From an uncultured Gemmatimonadota bacterium (GTDB lineage Bacteria; Latescibacterota; UBA2968; UBA8231): a stretch of DNA of 64,000 bases. Position numbers and translations under genes: made by a program. Under the pieces are notes generated by a model. That model had not been told where the DNA came from and searched no databases. It saw nothing but the letters and a program-made list of their open reading frames with translations. The DNA lies in assembly GCA_903893785.1 (NCBI GenBank), contig CAITNQ010000100.1:1-64000 (forward strand), given 5' to 3'. This document shows, in pieces, positions 52,044 through 61,391 of the stretch (positions are counted from its first letter, which is position 1; every line of letters begins with the position of its first letter).

Positions 52044-53099
52044 ATGGCCGACGGCAAGACGCGTATCGGATTTGTGGGGGTGGGAGGCATGGGCCAGTGT
52101 GCCCACCTGCGCAACTACGCCACGCTCGATTCGTGCGCGGTGGTAGCCATCGCCGAGATCATGCCTGAACTGGGCCGTCGGGTGGCAGCCCGTTACGGCG
52201 TGCCGGCGGTGTATACGGACCTGGCGGCGATGCTCGCCCAGGAACGGCTGGACGGCATCGTGGCCTCCCAGCCATTCACTCGCCACGGCATCCTGGTGCC
52301 GCAGATCCTCCAGGCCGGCGTGCCGGTCTTCACCGAAAAACCCCTGGCTGCCTCGGTGGAAGTGGGCCAGGTTCTGGTCGATGCCACCCGTCGCAGCGGC
52401 ACCTGGTACATGGTCGGCTACCACAAACGCAGCGACCCGGCGACCATGCGCGCCAAAGCCGAGATCGAGCGGCTGAAGGCTTCCGGCGAGTTGGGGCGCA
52501 TGACCTATGTGCGTATCCTCATGCCGGCCGGCGATTGGGTTGCCAACGGTTTCGTCGACCTTATCCGCACCGACGAACCGCGCCCGGCGCTCGATGTCGA
52601 TCCGCCTGCGGCGGACATGTCGGCGGAGGTGTACAACCGCTACACTGCCTTCGTTAACTACTACATCCACCAGGTCAACCTGATGCGTCATCTGCTGGGT
52701 GAACCGTACCAGGTCACCTACGCAGATCCCGCTGGCGTGCTGCTGGCCGGCCGCAGCGACAGTGGCGTCGCCTGCACCATCGAGATGTCGCCGTACCAGA
52801 CCCGCATCGACTGGCAGGAATCCGCGCTGGTGTGCTTCCAGCACGGTTACGTCCGCCTGGAGTTGCCCGCCCCGCTGGCCAGCAATCGGCCCGGGCGCGT
52901 GGAGATCTTCCGTGATCCGCCCGGGGGCACGCCCGAAACCATCGTGCCGCAGCTGCCATGGGTCCACGCCATGCGGCAGCAGGCAGAAAACTTCGTCGCC
53001 GCCATTCGCGGCGAACGTGCGCCCATGACCACTGCTGACGAGGCCCTCGCCGATCTGCTGGTAGCGCGATCCTATATCCGCCTGGCCACCGGCGAGTAG
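52044..53099 (+). CDS. Gfo/Idh/MocA family oxidoreductase
   Basis: 351 residues. Rossmann GFVGVGGMGQCAHL (about 9-22), EKP in VFTEKPLAAS near 93 and the GYHKRSDP segment near 126, then YNRYTAFVNYYIHQVNLMRH near 196 with the active-site Tyr/His region. It is an NAD(P)-dependent sugar dehydrogenase or glycosidase-like redox enzyme. Context: first gene of a cluster with an FG-GAP protein, a GH4 glycosidase and a sulfotransferase. GAGGAGGGC lies upstream of the ATG, and TATAGT at 51991 is a -10 candidate whose -35 is weak. Confidence 0.88.
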   Translation: MADGKTRIGFVGVGGMGQCAHLRNYATLDSCAVVAIAEIMPELGRRVAARYGVPAVYTDLAAMLAQERLDGIVASQPFTRHGILVPQILQAGVPVFTEKPLAASVEVGQVLVDATRRSGTWYMVGYHKRSDPATMRAKAEIERLKASGELGRMTYVRILMPAGDWVANGFVDLIRTDEPRPALDVDPPAADMSAEVYNRYTAFVNYYIHQVNLMRHLLGEPYQVTYADPAGVLLAGRSDSGVACTIEMSPYQTRIDWQESALVCFQHGYVRLELPAPLASNRPGRVEIFRDPPGGTPETIVPQLPWVHAMRQQAENFVAAIRGERAPMTTADEALADLLVARSYIRLATGE

Positions 53100-53149
53100 G
53101 CCCATCGGCCTGCCGCCCTGGTTCCGGCCCCCTTGCCAAGGAGGTACCC

Positions 53150-54235
53150 ATGCCGGTCAAGTTCAGGAAAACCCTCATCTGCGGTGAGCGCTATGAGTCG
53201 GCCGGCGTCTTCGACGTCGACGGCGACGGCATTCCGGACATTGTGTCCGGCGCCTACTGGTACAAAGGCCCCGACTTCCGACAACGTTTCCTGATCGGCG
53301 AAGTCCAGGCCATCGGCGAATACTACGACGACTTCTCCACTCTGCCCCTGGACATCAACGGCAACGGCCGCTTGGACTTCATCACCGGCGGCTGGTGGGG
53401 CAATACGCTGCGCTGGCGCGAGAACCCGGGCCGGGCCGGCCAGCAGTGGCCCGAGCACATCATCGCCGAATGCGGCAACGTGGAAACCACGCGGGCCTGG
53501 GACGTGGACAGCGACGGCAGGCTGGAGATCGTGCCCAACACCCCGGGTGGGCCGCTGGTGGTGTACAAGCTGATCACCGACGCGCAGGGGCGCGGGACGG
53601 GCGAGTTCGCCCGGCACCGCATCTACGAGGGCCCCCAGGGGCACGGGCTCGGGTTCGGCGACATCTCCGGCAGCGGCCGGGGCGATTTCGTCCTGGCCAA
53701 CGGCTGGCTGGAGGCCCCGGCTGACACGTACAGCGGCACGTGGACTTTCCATCCGGAGTTCACGCTGGGCAGCGCCAGCGTGCCGATACTGGTGGTGGAC
53801 GTTAATGGCGATGGGCTTAACGACCTGATCGTGGGTGGGGCCCATGCCTATGGCTTGGACTGGTGGGAGCAGGGGCGCGATGCCCACGGCCAGCGGACCT
53901 GGACCCGGCACCCGATCGATCCATTCAACTCGCAGTACCACGACCTGCAGTGGGTAGACATCGACGGCGATGGTGCCGGCGAGTTGATCACCGGTAAGCG
54001 GTACCGCGCGCACAACGGCAATGACCCGGGGGAATTCGACCCGGTGGGCATCTACTACTTCAAGTGGAACGGCGCCTCGTTCAGCAAGCAGGTGATCGAC
54101 TACGGCCAGCCTGGCAGCGCGTCCGGAGCGGGCATCCTCTTTGCCGTAGCCGACGTCAACGGTGACGGGCGCCCCGACATTGTCGCACCGGGCAAGGACG
54201 GACTGTTCCTGTTCGAGAACCTCGGCTCCCTCTGA
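53150..54235 (+). CDS. seven-repeat FG-GAP/VCBS propeller protein
   Basis: 361 residues made of seven Ca-binding repeats, one per blade of a seven-bladed propeller: FDVDGDGIPDIVSG, LDINGNGRLDFITGG, WDVDSDGRLEIVPN, DISGSGRGDFVLANG, VDVNGDGLNDLIVGG, VDIDGDGAGELITG and ADVNGDGRPDIVAPG. Each has the DxDxDG-type loop. No signal peptide is visible, odd for a family usually found outside the cell. AAGGAGGT precedes the ATG at ideal distance. It may bind a polysaccharide or partner protein for the neighbouring GH4 and Gfo/Idh enzymes. Spacing of 15 bases to the GH4 gene shows co-transcription. Confidence 0.88.
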   Translation: MPVKFRKTLICGERYESAGVFDVDGDGIPDIVSGAYWYKGPDFRQRFLIGEVQAIGEYYDDFSTLPLDINGNGRLDFITGGWWGNTLRWRENPGRAGQQWPEHIIAECGNVETTRAWDVDSDGRLEIVPNTPGGPLVVYKLITDAQGRGTGEFARHRIYEGPQGHGLGFGDISGSGRGDFVLANGWLEAPADTYSGTWTFHPEFTLGSASVPILVVDVNGDGLNDLIVGGAHAYGLDWWEQGRDAHGQRTWTRHPIDPFNSQYHDLQWVDIDGDGAGELITGKRYRAHNGNDPGEFDPVGIYYFKWNGASFSKQVIDYGQPGSASGAGILFAVADVNGDGRPDIVAPGKDGLFLFENLGSL

Positions 54236-54250
54236 GGCCAAGGAGGTCCC

Positions 54251-55663
54251 ATGGCACGCGTTACCATCGTCGGCGCCGGTAGCATTGTCTTCTGCAAGAC
54301 GCTGATCCTCGACATCCTGGCCACGGCCGGGCTGAGCGACACCGAGTTCGTGCTGATGGCCCCTTCCCGGCGCCGCACGCCACAGGTGGAGCGCTTCGTC
54401 AAGCGCGTGATCGAAGCCAACGGGCTGCCGGCGCGGGTGTCGGTAACCACCGACCTGCGCGAGGCCCTCACCGGTGCCGACTACGTCATCGCAACCCTGC
54501 AGGTCGGCGGCATCCGCGGTTTTGCCAGCGACTACTCCATTCCGCTGCGTTACGGGGTCGACCAGTGCATCGGTGACACCCTGGGGCCGGGGGGCGTGTT
54601 CCGAGCTCAACGGAGTGTCCCGGTCATGCTCGAACTGGCTCAAGGCATGGAAAGCCTGTGTCCGAGCGCGTACCTGCTGAATTACGTCAACCCCATGGCC
54701 ATGGTCTGTTGGGCGCTGGGTACCACACGTGTGCCCTTCGTTGGCCTGTGCCACGGCGTCCAGACCACGTTGGACCTGATCTCCGGATACGCGGGCGTGC
54801 CCAAGGAAGAGATCGACTTCCTGTGTGCCGGCATCAACCACATGGCCTGGTTCCTCCGCCTGCAGCACGGCCAACAAGACCTGTACCCCGGCCTGCGCCA
54901 GCGATTTGAGGAGCCGGGTTTCTACGTCAACGAGAAGGTCCGGGGCGAGGTTTTCCGGCATTTCGGCTATTTCATGACCGAGTCCACCGGTCACCTGGCT
55001 GAGTATGTGCCGTGGTTCCGCAAGAACCGCCAGGCGCTCGATCTTTACTGCGATGAACCCGGATTCGGTGGCGAGAGCGGCGCCTACTACCGGTGGTGTG
55101 CCTCGGTGGAAGAACGCCACAGCGACACCGATCTGTTGGCCGGGGAGCCGACGCACCTGCCACCGCGCAGCATCGAGTACGGATCGTACGTGATCGAAGC
55201 CCTGGAGACCGGGCGGACCTTCAAACTGAACGGCAACCTCACCAACCGCGGCATGATCGCCAACCTGCCTGACGACTGCTGCGCCGAGGGTCCGCTGTAC
55301 GTCGATCGGACCGGACTGCACCCGGCGATCGTGGGTCCGTTGCCGCCGCAATGCGCGGCGCTGAATCTGACGAACATCAATGTTCAGCGGCTGGCGGTCG
55401 AAGCCGCGCTCAGCGGCGACCCTGAACACCTGGTCCACGCCTGCACCCTGGACCCGCTCACCAGCGCCGTACTCACTCTCAAGCAGATCCGCGATATGGT
55501 CAGCGACATGCTGGAAGACCAGCGCGAGTGGCTCCCGCAATTCGCCGGTCGGTCGGTACGCCCGACGCCCACGATCAGTATTCCCCCCGACGTGGCCCGG
55601 GCCCAAGTTCCCGTTGATCCGGCCCTGGCCATCATGGCGCGTTTTCAGGAGCTGTCGGGCTGA
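54251..55663 (+). CDS. glycoside hydrolase family 4 (alpha-galactosidase/glucuronidase-type)
   Basis: 470 residues, full length for NAD- and Mn-dependent GH4 enzymes. NAD-binding start ARVTIVGAGSIVFCKTL (2-18), DYVIATLQVGGI near 78, LNYVNPMAM near 142, metal-binding Cys and His in GLCHGVQTT (about 165) and GINHMAWFL near 196. GH4 enzymes cleave alpha- or beta-glycosides through transient oxidation at C3, in the cytoplasm. The motif set (CHG, NHM) fits alpha-galactosidase (MelA) or alpha-glucuronidase rather than 6-phospho-glucosidases, but this needs testing. AAGGAGG precedes the ATG by five bases. It is translationally near the FG-GAP gene. Confidence 0.92.
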   Translation: MARVTIVGAGSIVFCKTLILDILATAGLSDTEFVLMAPSRRRTPQVERFVKRVIEANGLPARVSVTTDLREALTGADYVIATLQVGGIRGFASDYSIPLRYGVDQCIGDTLGPGGVFRAQRSVPVMLELAQGMESLCPSAYLLNYVNPMAMVCWALGTTRVPFVGLCHGVQTTLDLISGYAGVPKEEIDFLCAGINHMAWFLRLQHGQQDLYPGLRQRFEEPGFYVNEKVRGEVFRHFGYFMTESTGHLAEYVPWFRKNRQALDLYCDEPGFGGESGAYYRWCASVEERHSDTDLLAGEPTHLPPRSIEYGSYVIEALETGRTFKLNGNLTNRGMIANLPDDCCAEGPLYVDRTGLHPAIVGPLPPQCAALNLTNINVQRLAVEAALSGDPEHLVHACTLDPLTSAVLTLKQIRDMVSDMLEDQREWLPQFAGRSVRPTPTISIPPDVARAQVPVDPALAIMARFQELSG

Positions 55664-55743
55664 GACGGCTCGTACCCCACCCGGCTACGGGCGCGCCGCG
55701 GCAACCGGCGGGCGCCCGTAGCTGAGCGAAAGGACCTTCACCC

Positions 55744-56472
55744 TTGATAATCGTCATCGGCAGGGGACACTCCGGCACCCGCGCCGTCTCGCACACGCTG
55801 TACGCCAGTGGCGTGTACGTGGGCAACAAGATCAATGACTCAGGTGACAAGCTGCCACCCGAGCAGCTATACGAAGCCTGTCGTGTCATGGCACCCAACG
55901 TCCGCTGGCTGGGCGAGCTGTCCTGGGATTTCTCGGCGCTGCACACCATGGACATCGACCCACGGTTCACAACCCTGGTGCAGGGCTTCCTCGCCGATGT
56001 CCTGGTGCACGCCGAACCACGTGGCTGGAAGCTGCCGGAGACAACGCTGGTGTTCCCGTGGATTGTCCGCCTGTTCCCCGAAGCCCATTACGTGTACCTG
56101 GTGCGTGACCCACGCGACTGCGTCATCGGCGGTCACCTTACCGACGACCTGCGCGACTTCGGCGTCAACTACCCGTTCACTGATGATGTGCGTGAGAGGC
56201 GGGCCATCTCGTGGCGCTATCAGTACGAGTTGGTTCGCTCCACTCCCCTGCCGGAGCGGTTCCATACGCTGCGTTTTGAGGACCTGGTGCTGCGCCAGGA
56301 GGAAACGGTGACGGCACTGGAGGAATTCCTGGGGCTGAAACTGGCCCGTATCATGGTCCGGCCGGATTCGGTCGGTCGTTGGCGCCAGGATGCCGGGAGG
56401 CACTACTTCGACTTCTTCCGCGCGCCCATGCTCGAGAGCGGGTACACCGAAGGCCTGCCGCCCTCGGTCTGA
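55744..56472 (+). CDS. sulfotransferase domain protein
   Basis: 242 residues from a TTG at 55744, about eight bases after AAAGGA; no better start exists. PAPS-binding: 5'-phosphosulfate loop IGRGHSGTRAVSHTL (about 5-19) and 3'-phosphate site VYLVRDPRDCVIGGH near 119. The middle holds ELSWDFSALHTMDIDP (about 58) and the end LRFEDLVLRQEETVTAL (about 178). It transfers sulfate from PAPS to a hydroxyl of a sugar or small molecule. Last gene of the Gfo/Idh-GH4 cluster. Its stop is 9 bases from that of the convergent unknown gene at 56481. Confidence 0.82.
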   Translation: MIIVIGRGHSGTRAVSHTLYASGVYVGNKINDSGDKLPPEQLYEACRVMAPNVRWLGELSWDFSALHTMDIDPRFTTLVQGFLADVLVHAEPRGWKLPETTLVFPWIVRLFPEAHYVYLVRDPRDCVIGGHLTDDLRDFGVNYPFTDDVRERRAISWRYQYELVRSTPLPERFHTLRFEDLVLRQEETVTALEEFLGLKLARIMVRPDSVGRWRQDAGRHYFDFFRAPMLESGYTEGLPPSV

Positions 56473-56480
56473 ACACCCCT

Positions 56481-57596
56481 TCAGGCGGCCCGATCAGACG
56501 GTTCGGCTTCGCGGCGACAGGCCGCCTCGCCCAGGAAAGCCAGGGCGGTTCGCAAGAGGGGCTCCTCGGCCTGCGACACCCGGCTCAACAGGCTCCGGGT
56601 GTCGCAGGCCGTCGGCTTACGCCCGCGCGCGGCCCAGCGCAGGAAGGCCAGGCGCGTGGCGGCCGCCAGATCCGTCACGGGCTGCCAACGCTGGCTCAAA
56701 GCTGCTGCCGGCGGCAGCCATCCCGCGGCTTCCAGGTACCGCCACCTCTCGCCCATTACCTGCTTGTGCTCTAGCAGCAGACGCATCGGCCCGACCGGGA
56801 AACCCCGCCCCACCGCCGCGGCCGCGTCGATGGCATCGGCCAGCCCGCCATAGGCCGCCAGGCCCCAGGCGCCGCCTTCGCGTGCCGGGGTGACCAGACG
56901 ATGCCGGCGCGACGAGTTGGCGCTGTCAACATAGTCCTGCAGCTGCTCGACCAGGGACCAGGCATCGAGCCGCGGGGGCCGACGACCGTCGTAGCGGAAA
57001 AGGAAGAGGCGGGGTCGGCCGGCCATGGCCTGCTCGTACCAATAGGGCGGTCCGCCCGGCATGCGAGCGGCTTCGGCGGCGTAGACGCTGGCATCGGCGC
57101 TCATGGCCGCCAGCAACACCGGCGCCGACAGCCACTGCGTACCCCACCGACCGGCCCCATCCGGGGCCAGCGAGCGGAACCCGGTGCCGGCCTCGTGGCC
57201 GTGGATCAGCGCCTCATGGAGGTAATGCCGTCGGCGGTACTCCACGTGGAAGGGCAGATGGTAGTGATCGAGGTCCAACTGCACGTAATACCCCTGCCGC
57301 AGGTACTCGACCAGGGCTTCGGCGGGATTGGTGACGGTACCCAGGAAGGCCGCTGTTGACACCGACTGAACGTCCAACAGGGGACAACCCAGGCGCAGGG
57401 CGTCGGTGAGCGAATGACTGAGCGAGAGCGGGTGCACGTACAGCCTCAGGTCTTCGCCCGGATGGGTGAACCACTGCACGTGGGTCTGGTAGAACCACGG
57501 AAGATAGGCCCGGCAACGCGCCAAGATCGACAACGGGAAATGAAGGAACAGGTAGGCGACGAAAGGGGGACGGGTCAGGGGCAGGTGGATTTCCAT
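56481..57596 (-). CDS. protein of unknown function, BtrH-like N-terminal pattern
   Basis: 371 residues from the ATG at 57596, with GGAGG four bases upstream; the upstream open frame continues through repeat DNA and is rejected. Distinct stretches: PPFVAYLFLHFPLSILA (about 9-25), LRQGYYVQLDLDHYHLPF near 95, YRRRHYLHEALIHGHEAG near 114, a helical middle and a charged C-terminus. The YVQLDLDHYHLP / RRRHYLHEALIHGHE pair recalls the BtrH-type acyltransferase or C39-like peptidase core used in peptide and aminoglycoside maturation. This is a weak resemblance. It is convergent with the sulfotransferase gene. Confidence 0.6.
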   Translation of the reverse strand: MEIHLPLTRPPFVAYLFLHFPLSILARCRAYLPWFYQTHVQWFTHPGEDLRLYVHPLSLSHSLTDALRLGCPLLDVQSVSTAAFLGTVTNPAEALVEYLRQGYYVQLDLDHYHLPFHVEYRRRHYLHEALIHGHEAGTGFRSLAPDGAGRWGTQWLSAPVLLAAMSADASVYAAEAARMPGGPPYWYEQAMAGRPRLFLFRYDGRRPPRLDAWSLVEQLQDYVDSANSSRRHRLVTPAREGGAWGLAAYGGLADAIDAAAAVGRGFPVGPMRLLLEHKQVMGERWRYLEAAGWLPPAAALSQRWQPVTDLAAATRLAFLRWAARGRKPTACDTRSLLSRVSQAEEPLLRTALAFLGEAACRREAEPSDRAA

Positions 57597-57918
57597 GGCG
57601 CCTCCGGTCGGTGCGGGTCCGCGACGGGTCGAGGGGGCGGCGCCCTCCGGATCCGGGAATGCGCCGCCCGCAGCCGGTACACAGCAAGACGCATGCGCGC
57701 CCGGTCGCTGCTGCCCCTCCCAGGGCCAGGGGCCACCGCGAAGTCGCCTGTCGAGGGCCCCTTGCGCGGGCCGGCGGCCCCAGCCAACCGGGTGGCCGGG
57801 CGTCCGGCAGGCTGGCCCCACGGTCACGCGCCCAGGGATGGCGGTGGTCTGGACGGGTCGCCCGGGTGACAACGCCGTCCCCAAACCGACACAGGCCAGT
57901 GCGGGTCTGGTGCCGCAT

Positions 57919-58165
57919 CACCCAGCGCGCCAGACGCGGAACAGGCGCCCGGGGTGTCCTCACCCAGCGCGCCAGACGCGGAACAGGCGCCCGGGGTGTC
58001 CTCACCCGGCGGGCCAGACGCGGGACGGGCGCCCGGGGTGGCATCACCCGGCGGACCAGACGCGGGACAGGCGCCCGGGGTGGCCTCACCCGGCGGACCG
58101 GACGCGGGACAGGCGCCCGGGGTGGCCTCACCCGGCGGGCCAGGCGCGGGACAGGCGCTTGGTAC
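57919..58165. repeat. six-copy 42-bp direct-repeat array
   Basis: Units begin at 57919, 57961, 58003, 58045, 58087 and 58129, each 42 bp; the last is cut short near 58165. Shared core: CGCCAGACGCGG...ACAGGCGCCCGGGGTG. Copies 1-2 share AGCGCGCC, copies 3-6 CGGCGG, showing stepwise duplication. No unique spacers, so it is not CRISPR. The unit keeps a reading frame (SPGGPDAGQAPGVA in one), but a promoter at 58159-58187 overlaps its end and no ribosome site is present. The rest of the 754-base gap 57597-58350 is low-complexity G/C-rich sequence. Confidence 0.85.
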
Positions 58166-58187
58166 CGTTCAGGCCTGTGCCTATATT
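58159..58187 (+). promoter_or_regulatory. sigma70-type promoter after the 42-bp repeats
   Basis: TTGGTA (58159-58164), 17-base spacer, TATATT (58182-58187). The -10 is the same hexamer as at 4596 and 9949. It overlaps the last few bases of the repeat array and points to the small acidic gene at 58351. Confidence 0.6.
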
Positions 58188-58350
58188 GCCACCGGCCCGG
58201 GCCCGCCGCGGGTGTCGGACGCCGGGGCCCGTCCCGGGCGTGGCACGGGCCGCGGGACGGCCTGCCGGAACACCGAGGGGGCCGTAACAGGCGCCAGGCA
58301 CATGCCTGACCCCCCCATGGACCCATTCACGCCGATCTATTGAGGAAATG

Positions 58351-58656
58351 ATGAACGAGAAGGGCAACGGGCACGAACGCGGCAACGGGCATCCGCACCG
58401 GGCACTGATGGACGACGAAGCCATCGCCACGCAGTTCGAGGCCCTGGTGGCGGCAGCGCAGGCCAAAGGGTACAGCGACGAAGAGATTGGCTATGGCCTG
58501 ATGTGGGGCACGGTGGACTCGCTGCTCTCCCACGGCGAGTCGGAGTGCTGCGTGATGCAGCTGCTGGTGGATTTCACCGGCGACTTCTACGGCTACTGGC
58601 ACGACCGGATGGGCGGCGAGGAAGAAGACGAGGAGACCGGACCGACGACAGCCTGA
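58351..58656 (+). CDS. small acidic protein of unknown function
   Basis: 101 residues from the ATG at 58351, chosen over the ATG at 58348 because GAGGAA sits 3 bases closer for the latter. The N-terminus is Gly/His/Asn-rich (NGHERGNGHPHR), the middle helical (IATQFEALVAAAQAKGYSDE; ESECCVMQLLVDFTG near 70) and the end very acidic (EEEDEETG). It has no signal peptide or membrane segment. I do not recognise it. Its own promoter and the adjacent repeat array are the only clues. Its stop is 17 bases from the end of convergent ubiX. Confidence 0.65.
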   Translation: MNEKGNGHERGNGHPHRALMDDEAIATQFEALVAAAQAKGYSDEEIGYGLMWGTVDSLLSHGESECCVMQLLVDFTGDFYGYWHDRMGGEEEDEETGPTTA

Positions 58657-58672
58657 AGCGGCCTTTTCCGGG

Positions 58673-59320
58673 TCACGGGGGCGTGGTCACCGCTGGGGGC
58701 TGAGGCTCCCTCCACGGGCCCTGCCAACGCGGATAGAGGTCGTGTTCGATGCCCATCACGTCGAGTACCCGGCCGGCGATGAAATCGCCCAGGTCGTCGA
58801 AGGACCCGGGGCGCTGGTAGAAAGCCGGCATGGCCGGTACCAGCGTCCCGCCCGCCTCGGCCACGGCGGTCAAGTTCCGCAGGTGGACCAGACTCAGCGG
58901 TGTTTCGCGCGGCACCAGCACCAACGGACGACGCTCCTTCAGCGTCACGTCGGCGGCCCGTTCGATCAGGTTGGTGCTCAAGCCGTGGGCGATTCCGGCA
59001 AGCGTCTTCATTGAGCACGGCACGACCGCCATGCCGTGAATCCGAGCGCTGCCCGAGGCCAGCGGCGCCGCCAGGTCACCGACGCGGTACTGGTGCAGGC
59101 TTCCCCGACGCACCCGGTCGCCGTAAAGCCGGTTGAGGAACTCCACGACCGACTCCAGGTCCGGGGCGTAACCCAGTTCCTCGATCAACAGGTAGCGCCC
59201 GTACTGCGACAACACCAGGTGGACGCGGTGTCCGTCCTGCAGCAGGGCGCGCAGCAGCCTCCCGGCATAGACGGCCCCGCTGGCGCCGGTGACGGCAACG
59301 ATGATTTCACGCGCCGCCAT
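58673..59320 (-). CDS. ubiX: UbiX-type flavin prenyltransferase
   Basis: 215 residues from the ATG at 59320, which overlaps the end of the dehydratase gene by 14 bases with GAGG upstream. [20 protein letters not shown] (6-25; FMN phosphate site), [20 protein letters not shown] near 101, [20 protein letters not shown] near 127 and [17 protein letters not shown] near 158 are diagnostic. It makes prenyl-FMN, the cofactor of UbiD-type decarboxylases. In this context it probably serves the decarboxylation step of futalosine-route menaquinone synthesis. No UbiD gene is in the window. Confidence 0.92.
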   Translation of the reverse strand: MAAREIIVAVTGASGAVYAGRLLRALLQDGHRVHLVLSQYGRYLLIEELGYAPDLESVVEFLNRLYGDRVRRGSLHQYRVGDLAAPLASGSARIHGMAVVPCSMKTLAGIAHGLSTNLIERAADVTLKERRPLVLVPRETPLSLVHLRNLTAVAEAGGTLVPAMPAFYQRPGSFDDLGDFIAGRVLDVMGIEHDLYPRWQGPWREPQPPAVTTPP

Positions 59321-61310
59321 CGTCGCCTCGTCCGCCCTGACAGGCGCGCTGGCCGGCGTCCAACCACTGGGTGATCCGCTCGACATCGAAGACACAGCCC
59401 CCCCAGGTCCCGCCTCCTGCCTGTTGCAGCGCCGCCCACAGGCGCGTCGCCGCCGGCAGTTCCGCGTCGGGTGCCAGATCGGTTCGGGTCGGCCGGGCGG
59501 CGAGAATGCGCGCTCCCTCCTCCGGGCCGAACCGCGCCTCGCCGTGGCCCACCAGGTCGATGCGACCCACCAGTCGGTGTCGATCGACCACGACCTCGAC
59601 CCAGTCGCCATCGACGAGCTTGCCCAGGGGGCCACCGGCGAGGGCTTCGGGCCCCACGTGGCCAATGCAGGCCCCGGCCGAGAAACCCGAGAAACGCGCA
59701 TCGGTGATCACTGCCACCTGGGGCCCGAACGAAAGGTACTTGAGCGCCGTGGTGACCTGAGCGATCTCCTCCATGCCGGTCCCCAAGGGCCCGCAACCAG
59801 CCAGGACCATCACGTCTCCCGGTTGGATGCGACCATCGCGCAGGGCGGCGATGGCATCGCGCTCGCGCACGAAAACGCGCGCCGGCCCGCACTGACGGTA
59901 CACGCCGTCCTCACCGACCATGGCCGGGTCGATAGCGGTGCTCTTCACCACCGAACCCTCAGGTGCCAAGTTGCCCACCGGGAAACACACGGTGCTGGTC
60001 AGACCCGCCTGCCGAGCCCGGTCCGGAGCCATGATCACGTCGTCGGGATCGATGCCCTCCAACTCGGTCAGGCGACGGCGGAAAGCACGGCGGCGCTCTG
60101 ACTGCTGCCACCAGTCCAGGTTCTCGTCCACCGTGAGACCGCTGACCGTTCGCGCCGTGCCGTCCAAGAGCCCCAGACGCCGCAGGTGCAGCATGACTTC
60201 CGGCACGCCGCCGGCCAGAAAGGCGCGCACCGTGGGGTGGTACCGGGGTCCATTGGGAAGGACGTCGACCAACCGCGGGACCTGCCGATTTACCCGGTCC
60301 CAGTCAGCGACGGTGGGACGGCGCCGGCCAGCGGCGTGGGCGATGGCGGGCAGGTGCAGGATCAGGTTGGTGGAGCCGCCAAAAGCCGCGTGCACGGCCA
60401 AGGCATTGTCCACCGCACCGTCGGTGACCACTTCGCGAGCCGTGACGCCCGACGCCGCCAGCGCCACCAGCGCGCGCGCCGAACGGACCGCCAGTTCGCG
60501 CCACACGGGTTCGCCCGAGGGGGCCAGAGCCGCATGGGGCAGAGCCAGACCGAGTGCCTCGGCGATCACCTGCGAAGTGGCTGCGGTGCCCAGGAACTGG
60601 CAACCACCGCCCGGCGACGCGCACGCCCGGCAGCCCCAGTCATTGACCTGTTCCAGGGTGATCTCGCCGTGGGCCAGGCGCACCCCCACTGACTGGATGC
60701 GACCGGCGTCCTCGCCCGTCTCGGGTGGCAGGGTCACCCCACCGGGGACCACCACCACGGGATCGGTCCACGCCCCGGCCAGCGCCATGAGCAGGGCTGG
60801 CAGCCCCTTGTCGCAGGTGGCGATGCCCAGCACGCCGCGGCGTGTTGGCAGCGACCGTATCAGCCGGCCCATGACGGCCGCCGCGTCGTTCCGATAGGGC
60901 AAGCTGTCGAACATGCCGGTGGTACCCTGCGTCCGCCCATCGCAGGGGTCGCTGCAGTAGACGGCAAAGGGGACCGCGCCCAGTCGCCGCAGTTCGCGTG
61001 CTGCGGCCTCGACCAGCAGCACCAGTTCCCAGTGGCCGGTGTGTAGCCCGAGGGCGACGGGTTGGCGGTCGGCGGCCATCAACCCGCCGCAGGTGCTGAC
61101 CACCAGGTACTCGTCACGCCCCAGTTCCGCCGGATCCCACCCCATGCCCGCATCGAGGGAGTAACCAAACAGGTGACCGCTGGGGGCGCTGCGGACCTGG
61201 TCCGCGGTCAGGCGCAACCGGCCCGCCGGGCCCCGGGCGCGCGAGCGCACCTGGTACACCTGGTCGTCTTCAGCGTCCAGCCAGCCAGCGGCATCAAGGC
61301 GCGAGTTCAT
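59307..61310 (-). CDS. yjhG: YjhG/YagF-type IlvD/Edd sugar-acid dehydratase
   Basis: 667 residues, close to the 655-residue length of the YjhG/YagF branch (D-xylonate dehydratase type). Signatures: [10 protein letters not shown] near 54, GYHTGHWE-like [11 protein letters not shown] near 91, [20 protein letters not shown] near 119, [16 protein letters not shown] near 162, [19 protein letters not shown] near 224 and [20 protein letters not shown] near 417. The Cys residues at about 121, 166 and 237 (in PCDG, TCDKG and GGCQF) would carry the iron-sulfur cluster. It dehydrates an aldonate to 2-keto-3-deoxy product. It lies between ubiA and ubiX in a menaquinone cluster, although its chemistry is unrelated. 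Confidence 0.9.
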   Translation of the reverse strand: MNSRLDAAGWLDAEDDQVYQVRSRARGPAGRLRLTADQVRSAPSGHLFGYSLDAGMGWDPAELGRDEYLVVSTCGGLMAADRQPVALGLHTGHWELVLLVEAAARELRRLGAVPFAVYCSDPCDGRTQGTTGMFDSLPYRNDAAAVMGRLIRSLPTRRGVLGIATCDKGLPALLMALAGAWTDPVVVVPGGVTLPPETGEDAGRIQSVGVRLAHGEITLEQVNDWGCRACASPGGGCQFLGTAATSQVIAEALGLALPHAALAPSGEPVWRELAVRSARALVALAASGVTAREVVTDGAVDNALAVHAAFGGSTNLILHLPAIAHAAGRRRPTVADWDRVNRQVPRLVDVLPNGPRYHPTVRAFLAGGVPEVMLHLRRLGLLDGTARTVSGLTVDENLDWWQQSERRRAFRRRLTELEGIDPDDVIMAPDRARQAGLTSTVCFPVGNLAPEGSVVKSTAIDPAMVGEDGVYRQCGPARVFVRERDAIAALRDGRIQPGDVMVLAGCGPLGTGMEEIAQVTTALKYLSFGPQVAVITDARFSGFSAGACIGHVGPEALAGGPLGKLVDGDWVEVVVDRHRLVGRIDLVGHGEARFGPEEGARILAARPTRTDLAPDAELPAATRLWAALQQAGGGTWGGCVFDVERITQWLDAGQRACQGGRGDDGGA

Positions 61311-61391
61311 GGCGCATCCTCAAGGTGACGGCCACGCGGGTGCCCGCCCCGGCAGCCACCGGTAAGGGTCCGGATCAGGGCAGCGGTCCAG

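Noticed and set aside
57919..58165. CRISPR array.
   Set aside because: Units are contiguous with no unique spacers, and no cas gene is nearby.
57954..58343. A 129-residue open frame across the 42-bp repeats (14-residue repeat SPGGPDAGQAPGVA).
   Set aside because: There is no ribosome site at its GTG, a sigma70-type promoter overlaps its middle, the sequence after the repeats is not protein-like, and two other frames are also open through the array.
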